Shown: in pieces, positions 1-11,907 of the stretch
How the letters are laid out: every line of letters begins with the position of its first letter
How positions within the stretch are numbered: position 1 is the first letter of the stretch
Assembly: GCF_000204055.1 (NCBI RefSeq)
Contig: NW_006768791.1
Span: 656,161 to 720,160 of the forward strand
Reading direction: 5' to 3'
Origin: Melampsora larici-populina 98AG31
Lineage: Eukaryota; Basidiomycota; Pucciniomycetes; Pucciniales; Melampsoraceae
DNA: 64,000 nucleotides
Made by a program: the position numbers and the translations under genes
Notes under the pieces: generated by a model
The model's input: the letters and a program-made list of their open reading frames with translations, nothing else
The model's database searches: none
What the model was told of the DNA's origin: nothing

Positions 1-1157
1 AAGTTGCCACCCAGCACTACCGTTTCGTGTCCAGTTATAAAGATAAAATGTTTCAATCTAGGTGGGAATTTAATATCCGCGACTTCCTCCAGCAGCTTCC
101 TCCAGTACGCACCGCTTTTAGCATAAGAAGTAATGAAAACACTGACTGTTTCGAAAAAGTGCCAATTAAACCAATTTGGTCTTTGAAACGTAGCATTGAC
201 GTACATACTCCTGAACACTCGAAGACTTGGAAATCGCGTATAACGAAGCCGATCAGGCATATGGTCAGGCATCTTCTCAATAAACAGTCCGCCTAGCGTA
301 TCTTTCATCGAGCTGATTATTGCTTCTGAGTCACTCATGTAGATTGTCGGACTAAATTCCAATAGTTTAATTTGCCTCCCGGGGGCCTGGCAAAAATTTT
401 TGACTGCACTGATATTCTTGCAATGTAACGTAACCCAAAAGTGCATTAATTTAGGTAAGGCTCCGGTCCTCAAGGTTAGGGAACTCAAGGTACCGAACTT
501 GAGCAAAAGTGATTCTAGTTGATTAGTATGGTTTAATATGCTGATCAAAGAGTTTGCATTGTTCATGATGTTATGCTTTTTGTCACCTTCAACAAAGAAA
601 GTTTTCAAATTGTCCACACCTCGAATTGCAAGAGCTAAATTGTTTGAGAAACCAACGGCGCTTGTAAAACTTAACTTCAGGTCAGTCAAGCTCAAACCAC
701 ATAGCGAGATGATTCCCGTGGTATCTTTCATGAATATTGACTTGGTGTTGTAGTGTTTGTATTCTAATTCAAGCTTTCTGAACAGGCGGTCCTCTGTGCT
801 TTCGTAGAGACAAACTGGGTCGAACTCTGGTAGGTACATGACGCGATCCAAAGCAAGTCGTCGAAGGTGAAAACCGGGAAAACTCGACGTAACTACCCCT
901 TTCGCCCATAGGTCACTCATGTAGGAATGCGCCCAAGGAGATTGTAAGTGCAAGGATTTGTATACGAATGGTGGAATGGCGTCCGCCCAAGATCTTCCAA
1001 GCAGTCGCAAGCTGAGTAGACTTTTAACGGATGTTTGGTGTAGGAAGCGATTATCGGCACTGTTGTAACCATCAACTGCGAAATGAAAGGCATTGGCTTC
1101 CCAATACATTATGATCAACGTCACTATTTCAACTGGGAGGGTCGGAGCTGGAAGCAT
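1..1157 (-). CDS. F-box/LRR-like protein, copy 1, cut by window edge
   Basis: An uninterrupted minus-strand frame runs from ATG at 1157 to the window edge, about 385 codons without a stop. The N-terminus has the F-box-like pattern seen in the next two genes: LPVEIVTLII, then LLSLRLLGRSWADAI and VYKSLHL. Further on come leucine-rich blocks (LSLTDLKLSFTSAVGF, GALPKLMHFWV) and the family signature FITSY followed by a W-rich segment. It is clearly paralogous to the genes at 2338-3573 and 4501-5763, all in the same direction. F-box proteins usually recruit substrates to SCF ubiquitin ligases, but the F-box is weak here and no substrate can be inferred. The C-terminus lies outside the window, so its intactness is unknown. 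Confidence 0.75.
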   Translation of the reverse strand, partial: MLPAPTLPVEIVTLIIMYWEANAFHFAVDGYNSADNRFLHQTSVKSLLSLRLLGRSWADAIPPFVYKSLHLQSPWAHSYMSDLWAKGVVTSSFPGFHLRRLALDRVMYLPEFDPVCLYESTEDRLFRKLELEYKHYNTKSIFMKDTTGIISLCGLSLTDLKLSFTSAVGFSNNLALAIRGVDNLKTFFVEGDKKHNIMNNANSLISILNHTNQLESLLLKFGTLSSLTLRTGALPKLMHFWVTLHCKNISAVKNFCQAPGRQIKLLEFSPTIYMSDSEAIISSMKDTLGGLFIEKMPDHMPDRLRYTRFPSLRVFRSMYVNATFQRPNWFNWHFFETVSVFITSYAKSGAYWRKLLEEVADIKFPPRLKHFIFITGHETVVLGGN

Positions 1158-2337
1158 CCTTGTGAGTAACTTCGAATCTGAGAATGTGGTCAAACAAACG
1201 GTACTCCATGCATCGAATTTCTGCTGATTCCATTCAAAGCTTCAGCTGTAGCTCATTCAAGCACTTAGGTGTAGAAACCGCGTATTTTCAATCATTTTCA
1301 TTTTATATTCAAATGCGTCATGCATAAGGGGACTGGCTGCCGAGCCAAGGCTTTACTCATGTTGAGTAGCTCCGCCTATAGAAGTAGCCGAGAATGTGAT
1401 TAGCAACGGTGTTTCGAGGACAACCAAAGTGCGAGTCATTAACTCCTTGATGGCTACCATTTCTGTACCTAAAGTTCCCTCAATCATGTTGCTGCAAGAG
1501 AAGACGAATAGCGTGGACATCCTTGCTAAAAAAATGTGCGGTATATTAGTTGCCTTGTTAGTTAAACACTGAACAATGCTGTGGGACCTGGGGAAATGCA
1601 AGCTACAAAAAAGTTGTCACGCTCCGTCGCTGCTTTACTTATTAACATTGTAATAAGCAAAATGTGAATCAAGAATGCAAAGGCCCGCAGCAAACAAAAA
1701 ATTTGGAAGTAAGAAAGACAAAAAGCGAAATGTTTTGAAGAGGAATGACATTTGGGTTCGAACATGGTTAAGAGTCAACACAGAGTGAAATACATGACTA
1801 TTGAATTAAAGAGCTGAGATAATAAATTTGACAGAAAAATATCAAGGTCCCTAAATTGATGTCCTATTTCGATGGGTCAATAGCAAAGAACGCTAGGTCA
1901 AGATATGTTGTAAGATTTACACTATCTTAATGACTCTTCAATTCTTTGGTTGGAAAGCTACCTCAATTACAATTCATAAACATCTAATCTCTACTTAGTT
2001 ACAGCCATAGGTTTGATAACCCGTTAATACTACCTTTTTCAAATGAAAGATTCCCAATTATATACTGCCATTTACTTTGCATTAAGCTCGTGACCTGTGT
2101 TTTATGTTGAAAGGTTTAGAGCCCTTGCCTTCGTGGGTCAGAAGGTAGTTACTACTCACAATAATCGAAAAACCAAGAGTGACGAGATCACATCGCTTTT
2201 TGGTCATTTACGTTGTCTTCGCCCGCATTTTCCCAATCTTTAGTATATTCAGGACCACACCCAAGTTTGCTTATTAATCCCTTGCAAAAAGCGAAAAGTT
2301 AGTTATGTTTCGACTCCGTATGGTCCTATTAAGATAT
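1158..2337. other. intergenic spacer between F-box-like copies 1 and 2
   Basis: AT-rich spacer. Short open frames here (for example 1353-1601 minus) resemble no family, and no repeat structure was seen. Confidence 0.4.
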
Positions 2338-3573
2338 TTATAAATTGCTCACCAGTATTTTGTAACAATCCAAACTGTTTCTGAAATGAGATTTAATTCC
2401 CTGAGCTTTTAGCGCTAAGATCAATGATTCGTCTTTGAATTTGTGTCCTTTTTCAATCATAAAGATGAAGTGTTGCAGTTTTGGAGGCATGGTAAATCGT
2501 AGCTTGTCGTTGAATACACTTCTCCAAAATTTACTATAACTATTATAACTTGTGATGAAAATCTCGACGTGCTCAAATATAGTCCACTCGTACCAAGCAG
2601 GATAATTAAGAATTCCATCCATGTATATGCTTCTTATCAGTCGAAGCTTTGGGAAGCTCACCATACGCAGATTGGACGGAACATTACTTGGAATTGTGTT
2701 GACGAATAGAGCTTCAAGCGTAGACTTAAGGCTAAGGACCACGATGTTTGAACTGGGATCAAAATACATTGGCATAAACTCTAACATTTTGATTGCCCGC
2801 CCCTCAGTTCGACAAAAATCAGTAATGGCGTCTTGATTTTCCGGGTGCCACGCTACCCAAAAGTGCTTCAGGTTTGGAAGAGCACCGAGATTCAATCTCA
2901 AAGAAGTTAAAGTACCAAAGTTTAATGATAGGGACTCTAGGGCGTCGGCGTTGTTTAACACAGCAATTAGAGAGTCGGCGTCGTTCGCATCGTTGTGGGA
3001 CTTGTTGCCATCAATCAAAAGTGTTCTTAAATTTTTAGCTCCTTTTAACGCAAGGATTAATTCGTCTGGGAAACCAAACGATGAAGTGAAGATGAGCTTT
3101 AGATAAGTTAAATTAAAGCTGCACAATTTGACTATTTTGGTGGCATCACGCATGAAGATAGATTTGGTTTTGAAATGTTGATACTCGATTTCAAGTTCCT
3201 CGAGCTGTGGATCCTGAATGCGGTCATAGAAAGATCCAGGCCCAGTATTGGGTCGGTGCATAACTTGATCCAAAGCAAGGCAGCGGAGATTCGAGAGGTT
3301 TGAGAGCAGTGAATGGTCTTTCCACTTATCGATTGAATTGATCCGTACCCAGGGAAACCCAAGTTGCAATGAGCTATAAACAATTCTTTGAATGGCATTG
3401 GCCCAAGAGCGCCCGAGCAATCTCAACCTCAGTACATTTACAACTGATGGAGGACGTAAGAATTTGACCTCAGCACTATTGCATTGGTCATCTACTATAA
3501 ACGCAGCTCTATCAAAGAAATGAAATATAATTAATTCAATTACTTCTACCGGAAGTTCTGCTGTAGTACGCAT
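2338..3573 (-). CDS. F-box/LRR-like protein, copy 2 (intact)
   Basis: An intact single-exon frame of 411 residues. The F-box-like part occupies about residues 5-75: LPVEVIELIIFHF, then VLRLRLLGRSWANAIQRI and VYSSLQL. Irregular leucine-rich strands follow (LRCLALDQVM, LTYLKLIFTSSFGF, LESLSLNFGTL, GALPNLKHFWVAWHPEN). A conserved C-terminal block holds FITSYNSYSKFW. It lies between two paralogues in the same orientation at roughly 1.2 kb spacing, so this is a tandem expansion. The likely role is substrate recognition in an SCF complex, inferred only from the F-box-like N-terminus. There is no signal peptide or membrane segment. Confidence 0.8.
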   Translation of the reverse strand: MRTTAELPVEVIELIIFHFFDRAAFIVDDQCNSAEVKFLRPPSVVNVLRLRLLGRSWANAIQRIVYSSLQLGFPWVRINSIDKWKDHSLLSNLSNLRCLALDQVMHRPNTGPGSFYDRIQDPQLEELEIEYQHFKTKSIFMRDATKIVKLCSFNLTYLKLIFTSSFGFPDELILALKGAKNLRTLLIDGNKSHNDANDADSLIAVLNNADALESLSLNFGTLTSLRLNLGALPNLKHFWVAWHPENQDAITDFCRTEGRAIKMLEFMPMYFDPSSNIVVLSLKSTLEALFVNTIPSNVPSNLRMVSFPKLRLIRSIYMDGILNYPAWYEWTIFEHVEIFITSYNSYSKFWRSVFNDKLRFTMPPKLQHFIFMIEKGHKFKDESLILALKAQGIKSHFRNSLDCYKILVSNL

Positions 3574-4500
3574 ATTGAATATTTTGAGAAGTTGAATTAA
3601 AGGTAATGTACTCAGTAATCGTATTAAATTTATCGTATTAAATTTATGTGCTCATAAAAGATTGTTGCATAACGGAGGAATCAGAGACATTAGGACAACA
3701 AATCTTATTTATCTACAAAACTGAAGCTTTCCAAGTTACCCGATCCCGTACCAAAGACCAATTAATATGTACATATTTCTTTCTGTGAACTTCAGATTCG
3801 AGTTCTATGAGAGAGTGAGGCACTCGGCTTTACTCTAGTTACCGCTCAACACCACATAGATAGGCAAATACCACAATTCCTTATCAAGTGCTCCCAACTC
3901 ATTTATTGGCTCGTGGTAACGTATTGGCCGGTCCATAGTCGGACGTAGATAGAAATCGCTAGGGATGAGATGGGTACTGAGAGGTATGCTGTACATGGAA
4001 TTAACATTGTCTGGTAATATGGATTAAGCATTGGATTGTTGCCAATTTGGTTCCGGAGCGAGGGAACTGCGGATTTGTTTACTACAGGGAGCGAGAGAAG
4101 GTAATATGTAAAGAAACCTTTGGCTTCGTGATGTTTTACGCGAGCTATTTAACATAATCACATCAGTTGCACAGACAGACACGAAAAACAAAGACATTAT
4201 CTCGGCTCAAATAATACAATTGCTTGTTCTTAAGGTCATCATTGGTTGCTAAAGTTTCACGGAATACAACACTCCTTTTTCATGTAGCCAGGCCAGGACA
4301 CATCATGCTAAGCATGTACTTTTGAGCGTAATCTACATGCTTCCCTGTGTTGATCATGATTTTGAAAGGGATGAAAAGGATGGCAAAGACTTGTTATACT
4401 CTGAAAGCATCCTACCACCTTTCAAGAATATTTGAGTCCACACTCTTGAAACTGTCGGCATAACTCTATTTCAGGAAATAAATAATTCTTAGTATTACTT
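3574..4500. other. intergenic spacer between F-box-like copies 2 and 3
   Basis: AT-rich, non-coding by eye. No repeat or RNA gene was recognised. Confidence 0.4.
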
Positions 4501-5763
4501 TCATAGTATATGGTATAAACAATAGCAAAGTGTACATACCAGTACCTCGTTGTAATATATGTTTCCTTTGAATAGACATGTAATTCCTTGAGCAGCAAAC
4601 AAACTTAATAAATCCATGTCTATCAAGTCGCTCCCCTCCGGAGTAATAAAAACAATAGATCTCAAGTTGACCGCCTTTGCTAACTTAGATGCGTCATCCC
4701 CACTGAGCAAGTCATGCCAAAAGTCTCTCGTAAGGATATAGCTCGTGATGAAAACTCTGATAGTCTGAAAAAAAGGCTTTCCTAGCCACGTAGGACCTTT
4801 GCCTGGGGAAAGGATTGGCATAAAGCGTAAGATCCATAATTGGGGAAATGACATCTCAATGATATACCGAGGAAGTTCATCCGGGATACTCTTGATGAAG
4901 AGCCCCCTTAGTTGATTTTGGAGCGTCAGCAATATTGGAATTGGGTGTTGTGCAAAGTTCGTTGGTACATATTCTAACAATTTGATCTGCTTTCCCGCTT
5001 CTCGACAGAAACGCGTGAGCGTGCTGGCATTCCCGGGGTGGCATGATATCCAGAGGTGTTTCAAGTTAGGTAGAGCCATTTCGTTTGCGTTGAGGTATTC
5101 TAAATTAGCCACTTTGAGTGAAAATGACTCTAAAGAAGTAACATTGTTCAGAACGACACTTATTGATTCGCAATCATTGGTGATATCTCACATGATTGTT
5201 CCTTCAATGATCAAGTTTGTTAGATTATTGATTTTTTTGATTGCCGTGATCAGATGAGTAGGGAATCCAATGGCATGTTGAAAGCATAATTTTAGATGTG
5301 ATAAATTCGGGCCACACAGCCTGATTATGTCGGCTGCATCCTGCATAAGCACCCAATTAGGATCGCGGCGTCGGTATTCAAGTTCTATTGGCCGAATAGT
5401 TTGTTCTGCTAATGAACCGAGGGAGCTGGAGTGAATGCTTGGGATAAACATAAGTTGATCAAAGGAGAGGTGGCGTAGGTTGGAAAGATCTGATAAAGCT
5501 ATGTCACGTCGCCACATCCTCTTAACGTAGTGATTAACCCAGGGAGTTCTCAAGTAAAGAGTTGAATAAACAAATTTTGGTATGATAGCTGCCCATGATT
5601 TTGAAATTAATCTTAAGGTAAGAAGGTTTCTAATTGATGCTTGGGTTAAAAAACGTCCGTCACCGCTATTCGTTGGGTCGCCAGGCATGGAGGCAGAGCA
5701 ATCTTGCAAGCCGTTGATAATTTTCTCTATGATTTCTACTGGTAAGCTGGGAGACGGTGCCAT
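4501..5763 (-). pseudogene. F-box/LRR-like protein, copy 3, one in-frame stop
   Basis: The frame opens at ATG 5763 (MAPSPSLPVEIIEKIING), which aligns with the starts of the other copies better than the upstream ATG at 5853. It stops at TGA 5188-5190 and then continues in the same frame to 4501. Ungapped alignment with copy 2 across the stop (GNKSHNDAND against GTIM-stop-DITND) shows the TGA replaces one residue. There is no indel and no splice signal. The downstream half keeps the family blocks MALPNLKHLWISCHP and FITSYILTRDFW. It is either a young pseudogene, a base-call error, or a gene now encoding only the F-box half (191 residues). Total span is 421 codons including both stops. Confidence 0.75.
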
Positions 5764-6821
5764 ATTTTGGTGTGCGGTTGTAGTTTGGAAGAGTATTAAG
5801 ATGGCTGAACGGAAGTTGTTTGGTGCCTTTATTTTATTGGGTGGGCAATTCAAGTTTGGGGCATGGTAAGTATCTGCATGGCGTCATATTCTGATGGTTT
5901 AACCTGATCACAAACACACTTGGATACTCCAACTATCTAAGGAGAGACAAAAGTTTGACGCGTGAATGTACAAAGTAACAACACTCCCTCGTAGCCGTGT
6001 AGCTCTAATAATATAAGTAGCTTTGTGTTTTACCTATTGTATGTGGAAATGGTATTTTAATAGCGTCGCCAGGGTAGATGCACACATCCGCAAGTTTTGA
6101 ACTTATACCTCACTTACGCTCGACTCTACTCGCTTGCAAATATATGGTCTATGTGTATTTTACTCTGGCCGATAGGATAGATGGATTGATCTACATATAA
6201 CCCATGTATCAATAGCTCGCCTAATGCTTATACACTCCATACGGCCATTCACGGTGAATTCAGATATTGAAACCCAATACTTTCATACTTGACTTCGTGA
6301 AACAGATAAGTAAGTCTGATCCCAAATTAGAATTTGGGAATAACATATATCGCGTAAAGTAGGAAGATAAGCATGCCGTTGTACTAAAGTGGATACATAG
6401 TTTGTAAAATGAGAGGGTTAGATTAGAACAACAAAACAGGCGAACAGAAAGACCGAATGAGTGGAGGATTTTCACTCCATGTTTTGTATCACAGCGTGGT
6501 CGTGGAAGCGCTGACATCACGAGAGTCAGTAGTTCCATCGGTCTTTTAACATTTCCTTTACTTGATAAGGGCTCTCATCGATGTAAGACAACCAGGTGCA
6601 CATGTAAATTTATATGCACCTTTATGAGAGATATTATCAAATTGAAATAACAATTTGTCATTTGAGTTTCAAAAGTACTCAAACAGTACGCTTCGGTTTT
6701 GAAGGAATGAATAGAGGCACTACGATTTTCGCATGTAATGAAACTCAGTTTTGACCCTTATAGACACTCAATATTATTGTAGTCAGACACGTACTTGATT
6801 TTTGGGTCCATTGTCAGAACT
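5764..6821. other. spacer upstream of F-box copy 3 and downstream of Helitron gene
   Basis: No supported gene. The 3' end of the Helitron should lie here (minus-strand 3' end at low coordinates), but no convincing CTRR terminus with a hairpin was found. Confidence 0.35.
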
Positions 6822-9800
6822 TCAAATATTTAATACCGGGTGAAAAACTATGTTGTCTGTAGCCGGCTCATCGGATTCTGATGTAATGCAAACATTAAAA
6901 TTAGCTGCATTTGTGCATCTTGACAACGCTACGTAAAGCTGGCCATGGGAGAAGACTGGTTTGGGCAAGAGTACCGTTACCCGTTCAAGGCTCTGCCCTT
7001 GACTCTTGTTGATTGTCATGTAGAACGCTGGCGTCACTGGCAATTGATAACGCGAAAAGTGGATTGGGCAGTCTTGATTGCCTTTGTGTTTTAACTTAAT
7101 TTTTGGTAAACTGATAATTGTTCCCTTCATATCCCCAGTTAATATTCTGCATTGTAGTGCATGTGGTTGATAGTCCGTAATTAAGAGCCGCGTCCCGTTA
7201 CAAAGCCCGTTTGTCAGGCTTAAATTCCTCAATACCATGACTTCTGCGCCAACTTTCATTTTGATTCTATGATGTGGGAACCCAGGGAAGTTAAAAGTGT
7301 TCAATATGTCTGCTGGAATTGGATCAACGTATGTTTCGTCCATGATGTCGATTGACTGTGAGGTGTATTCTTGGTTTGGCAAAGAAGCCATGATGTACTG
7401 GTTCATGGAATTCACTGTGGCGTTTAATGGGGTGATAATACACCGGTGTGAATAGAAGTTTGTCAATTCCGCCCATTTTCTTTGTAAGATCAAGTCGTTC
7501 ACGCCTCCATAGTCAGTGTTTAGCATTTGTGGGTCGCATAGAGCTGGCGGTCTTATAATTGTAATGTTACAGTATCGTAGTGGAGTCTTGGATACGTGGG
7601 TAGTCTGGAGTTTTCCAGACCCAAGATCCAACAACCACTTCGCAAAATTAATGTTTGCTGGATCGGGATTATTGGCTAATCCGCCAAGTCTAATGTTTGT
7701 TGTTAGCCCGAATCGGTGTATTGATTCCCATAAGTAGGAAGCCTTCAAGGTTGCCTGAGCTTGTTGCATTAGGTTAGACCCTCGGACAATTGGTAGCGTT
7801 TGGCGGAAATCCCCTGCAAACAATACAGTCTTCCCTCCAAACGCTCACCAATATGAACCCCAAAAATACGGAAAAATATGCAGATTGGAGATCTCAAACC
7901 AAGGAACAGAATGCATATTTTTTCATATTTTTTGCTCTGTTTCTGACCTTTCCAGATTTTTGTATACAAATAATTTAATTTTCTGCCCAGAAAATGTTAT
8001 GAATCTTGAAAGCATTATAGTGCGCCCATTTAGAAGTAATAATGAGGCAATGCCGGCAGCAGATACTGCTTCGAAGGGAATCTGGTTTGCATTGCAAAAA
8101 TGAAGAATGCAATTCAGGACGAAGGTTTTTCCAGTGCCTCCCGGACCGTCCAGAAACGCTAAGTACGGTGTATCGTTGACAATGGCTTTGCATACATTAA
8201 ATACGACGGCTGTTTACTCATGAGTCATGACGCGCAGCATTGCAGTATATTTCCTAGAACTTTCCTCAGGAGTCGTTGCATGAGAACCCGTCCTCTGACC
8301 ATCATCCGGGAGCTCTAATTCATACAACAGTTGTTGGTCTACGTTGGGCATATCTACGTTTGCTAAGCTGGTTTCCATTGCTATAAGAACCTTTTCCAAT
8401 AGATGTAGGCCGTAGTTTTGAATTTGCGGTTCGGTGGGACGAGCTCAAGGATTAAGACGTTTAATCATGTGTTCGCAATCGTCTGTTAGGTCGTGAACAT
8501 GATTCGCCCACAAGCGACGTGGTTCTGCTGGAGAGCTATGTATCAAAATTATTGCGAGCATGTGCCCTAGTTGTCTCCCCGTTTTCCAGGTGGCAGCTTC
8601 AGTCAAGGACTCATGATAATGCCGGTCGTCAAGGAGAAGTCCCAACCTACTGGCCGCCTCACAAAAACTATTGAGTTGGATGCCATCGATGGTACGTAAG
8701 TCGTCAAATGATTGTGTACCGCGAACGTGAGACAGGAGTAAACGTAAGTAGTATACTTCGCCATGTTTGATATTAGCGAAGTATACCCGCCCAATGGACA
8801 TAAGACTGTTACGCCTGGGTTCTAGTTGTTTGTTTCGCTCGTTCCAAGTAAAAAATTTTGACACTTCTTGATATTTCAAAGAGCGGATTGTTTGATCCAA
8901 TCCTCGTAATGGTACGTTCTCTCTACAAAGTCTAAAATATTCTGTTAAAGTCGTCTGCTCAGCTCTCCCAGTGGTAATAGCTCGGCGCAGACCGGCCTCA
9001 TCCAGGAAGTAAACCGTCTGTGCTCCTTCGAGATGTAGGCTCAATCGTTGAATGGCAGGATATCTGCCTGTCAATTCGAACTTCAGCAATCGCCAAATAG
9101 CTACCAAATTAGACGTGGTTAGTTTCCGGCATCCAACAAAGCAGTCCGGGTTCAAATATAGGCTAACCTTCCGTTGCTGATAAGAATCTTGCATTAACGT
9201 AAGCCAGGATCTCATCATTATCAGGATCGTCAACTGTTGCCATGGTTCTATCGTGACCTTTGAGAATATATTTGAACAGATACTTAATAGCTCGGATGCT
9301 AGCTGCTACCTCGACGTTTATGTGGCATCCATACTTCAGAGTCAAGAATCGATTGTAAGGAACGACGTTCCTATTGTTGTAACGAATATGACCTTTATCA
9401 TAATGTCGTCCATTGTCAGGTCTCTTGTATGTTGGATAGGCGTCTTCAGCCAGTTCAGTAGCTTCGCAAAATGGACGTGGGTATCCTAGTCGGCATTCGG
9501 ACCCCGTCCAACACTTGTATTGTTCGCATGGACCGTGTAACATGAATTTAGTAACTAACTTGTATAGATCATTCTCGGTTTCGGGATCGGGAAGTTGGGC
9601 TGTGATCAGACAATCTATGTGTTCTGGTCTTGTTGGTTTATCTGCCGGATCAAGAAATAGGATTAAGTGAACATGTGGTAATCCTCGTTTCTGGAACTCG
9701 ACGGTGTATACGTAAGCTACACATTTACCGAACCGCTCTTGTTTTGTAACGTCGGTGAGTAAAGAGTGAAACTTCAAGTGAAAGACCCTTGCAACTAAGT

Positions 9801-11282
9801 CTGGACGGTCTTCGGCGGTCTGTCCGTCTAGTAGTGCGTCCGTGATTTCTGTCCACTGCGGGTTTGCAGTCATAGTAATAAAAAGGCTAGGATGCCCAAA
9901 CTCAGCTACCAAGCTCATGGCGTCTTGGTACAGTTGTTGCATGTGCCTGGGGCTACCGATAAACGTCGAAGGCAGCACAATTCTTCGTCCTACTACTTCA
10001 TCATCCATCTCGTTACCCAGTGCTTCGACAGCACCACTATACAACTCTGCCCGAAGTTCTTTCTGGTGAAACCGGATGAATTGGAGCCTGGAGTGCTCCA
10101 CGCAAACGTACATATCAACCGAGAATTCTTGGAAAAGGCGCCCAGCTGCGAGTATAATTGAGAAACTTGCTCTCTGAAAAAGAAGATAGGCAAACCATTC
10201 GAGGTTGGTAACTATCCCATCAGGTCCTAATGATATTCATAAAGGTGAGCTTCAATCATACTTTTGGTATGGTACTTGGTACGGCCAATAACTCACTGTC
10301 TTCAGTCGGATTCCGGAAATTCTCATGCCAGGTTTGTGAACCGTAAGGGAAAAGTAAGGGGTATCGTAAAGCAAAGTAAGCAGTATGTAGCTCTGATATT
10401 CACTGCTTTTCCCCGGTCTGCTTCTCCAAAATGATATCCCTTCCACGAGCGCCAATTTCCCCATCGCCTTCGATTATAGCAGCGACCTCATTGGAGGTTG
10501 GGAGGTTGTAACGTCGGAGGTCCGTACCTGCTGCTTTTATTGTATTAATTCGAAGGGTTCGGGTGTCTCCATTGTTGCAGATAGCAGCGGCCGCGCGGAA
10601 GACATTGGTGTACGGATTATGTAGGGTCATGAATTCCTGAAATAACAATAGGATCTGTGGATTGAGTTGGTTGTTAAAATGGTAGTTCCTTGCTTGGACT
10701 TCAGCCTCGCCGCCTCCACCGTATACAAAGATTTGTGCAAATCCGGGGTGGTTTCCGGGTAAAGGCATGAGGGAGCCAATCCTATGAGATAATTGGCCCG
10801 AGATTCTAAAGGTGTAAACGCCGTGTTGTCCTTGTACAGACCTGTCCACGGTGGCTCCAAGGGAAGTAAATGACATTGCATTGTTATACTTTTGAATCAA
10901 AGATCGAAATTCTACGCAAACTGAAACAAACTTGAGCTGGCGTGAAGTCCCGGGGGTCAAAGGATAACTTACCTGGATCTAAACGTGTTAGGAGAGCACG
11001 GTAGAAAGGAGGGACATCCTGCCCTACGTCTTGGGCAAAATATCTTACTGGCAAATCAATTGCTCCATGTTGGCAACAGTTTCCATAGGTGCTATGTAGT
11101 GCGTTCTTGTCCTTCACGCGTCGCTCGGCCACCCATAGAAATGCTCCACATCCAGAACATTCATCTGTTGGATGACCGATGTAATGTGGGATTTCGCCAG
11201 GGAACCGAGCGCGTAAGCTGATCTCGTGACCCAATGCTTCGTACCGAATTGCTGGGCCTTTTCTTGCCCGATAGATAGGCAT
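6822..11282 (-). pseudogene. Helitron Rep-helicase gene, interrupted
   Basis: Rolling-circle transposase. From the N-terminal side: a Cys/His-rich segment (DECSGCGAF, then GNCCQHG), the Helitron-like N domain (HGVYTFRISGQLSH), a HUH Rep domain with RGLPHVHLILFL and the Tyr motif YLFKYILKGHD, then a Pif1-type helicase with Walker A GPGGTGKTF, GDFRQTLP, TINKSQGQSL and VALSRC. Three introns restore the frame: 10972-10921, 10296-10227 and 9167-9101, all GT-AG. Premature stops lie at 10400-10402 (TGA), 8445-8447 (TGA) and 8214-8216 (TAA). The helicase also lacks the Walker B segment: after LLLNGRT (near 8030) unrelated AT-rich sequence runs to FGGKTVLFAGDFRQ (near 7845). It is inactive as it stands. 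The first residues may lie further upstream, across the N gap. Confidence 0.9.
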
Positions 11283-11570
11283 GCTTAGTTAAATGGGAAC
11301 GAAGCCCGGTGTTTGAATATTTCAAACGTAGATAACACGGAGTTGGCTTGTAATCTGATCGTAACAGACACCTAATTAGTCATTAGAAGAGCTTGAAGAC
11401 TAATTATTCAGAATCTCACGAGATGTTTGTTATAGTTGATGTATGCGTTCTGAATCGTAAAATTCGGCTATGGATATCTGCTTTCAAAAAGATGAATAGT
11501 TGAAGTTTTTTGATTCTTCGTCAAGTTGGCGGCGATAACAAAAGTTTCAATGATTTGTGCTTTGCCGCAT

Positions 11571-11768
11571 TTAAAAGGGCTCGTTTGTTGATTCCTTCGG
11601 ATTGGTAGGTGCGTAACACTTCAAGCTCACTATTATCTGCAATTTTGAGGCAGCATTTCGCCATGCCTGGTAACAAATGATGCCGCTACCAAATTCACAG
11701 TCCGCGGAGACTCGTAACGTGACATCACCCATCTTCAGGGTTGTCAAACCAAAGTGAAATAGTAACAT
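11571..11768 (-). other. short open frame beside the gap
   Basis: A 65-codon minus-strand frame (MLLFHFGLTTLKMGDVTLRV...) abuts the 100-N gap. No family was recognised. It could be an exon of the Helitron or of a passenger gene, or chance. Confidence 0.2.
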
Positions 11769-11807
11769 GCGACCATCGGTCGTTAGACCACATCCTACTT
11801 GATTTAG

Positions 11808-11907
11808 NNNNNNNNNNNNNNNNNNNNNNNNNNNNNNNNNNNNNNNNNNNNNNNNNNNNNNNNNNNNNNNNNNNNNNNNNNNNNNNNNNNNNNNNNNNNN
11901 NNNNNNN
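11808..11907. other. assembly gap (100 N)
   Basis: A run of exactly 100 N, a conventional placeholder of unknown true length, between the Helitron gene and its likely N-terminal exons. Confidence 1.

Noticed and set aside
1353..1765. Two minus-strand frames in the F-box spacer
   Set aside because: No homology-like motifs, no splice context, and composition like the surrounding non-coding DNA.
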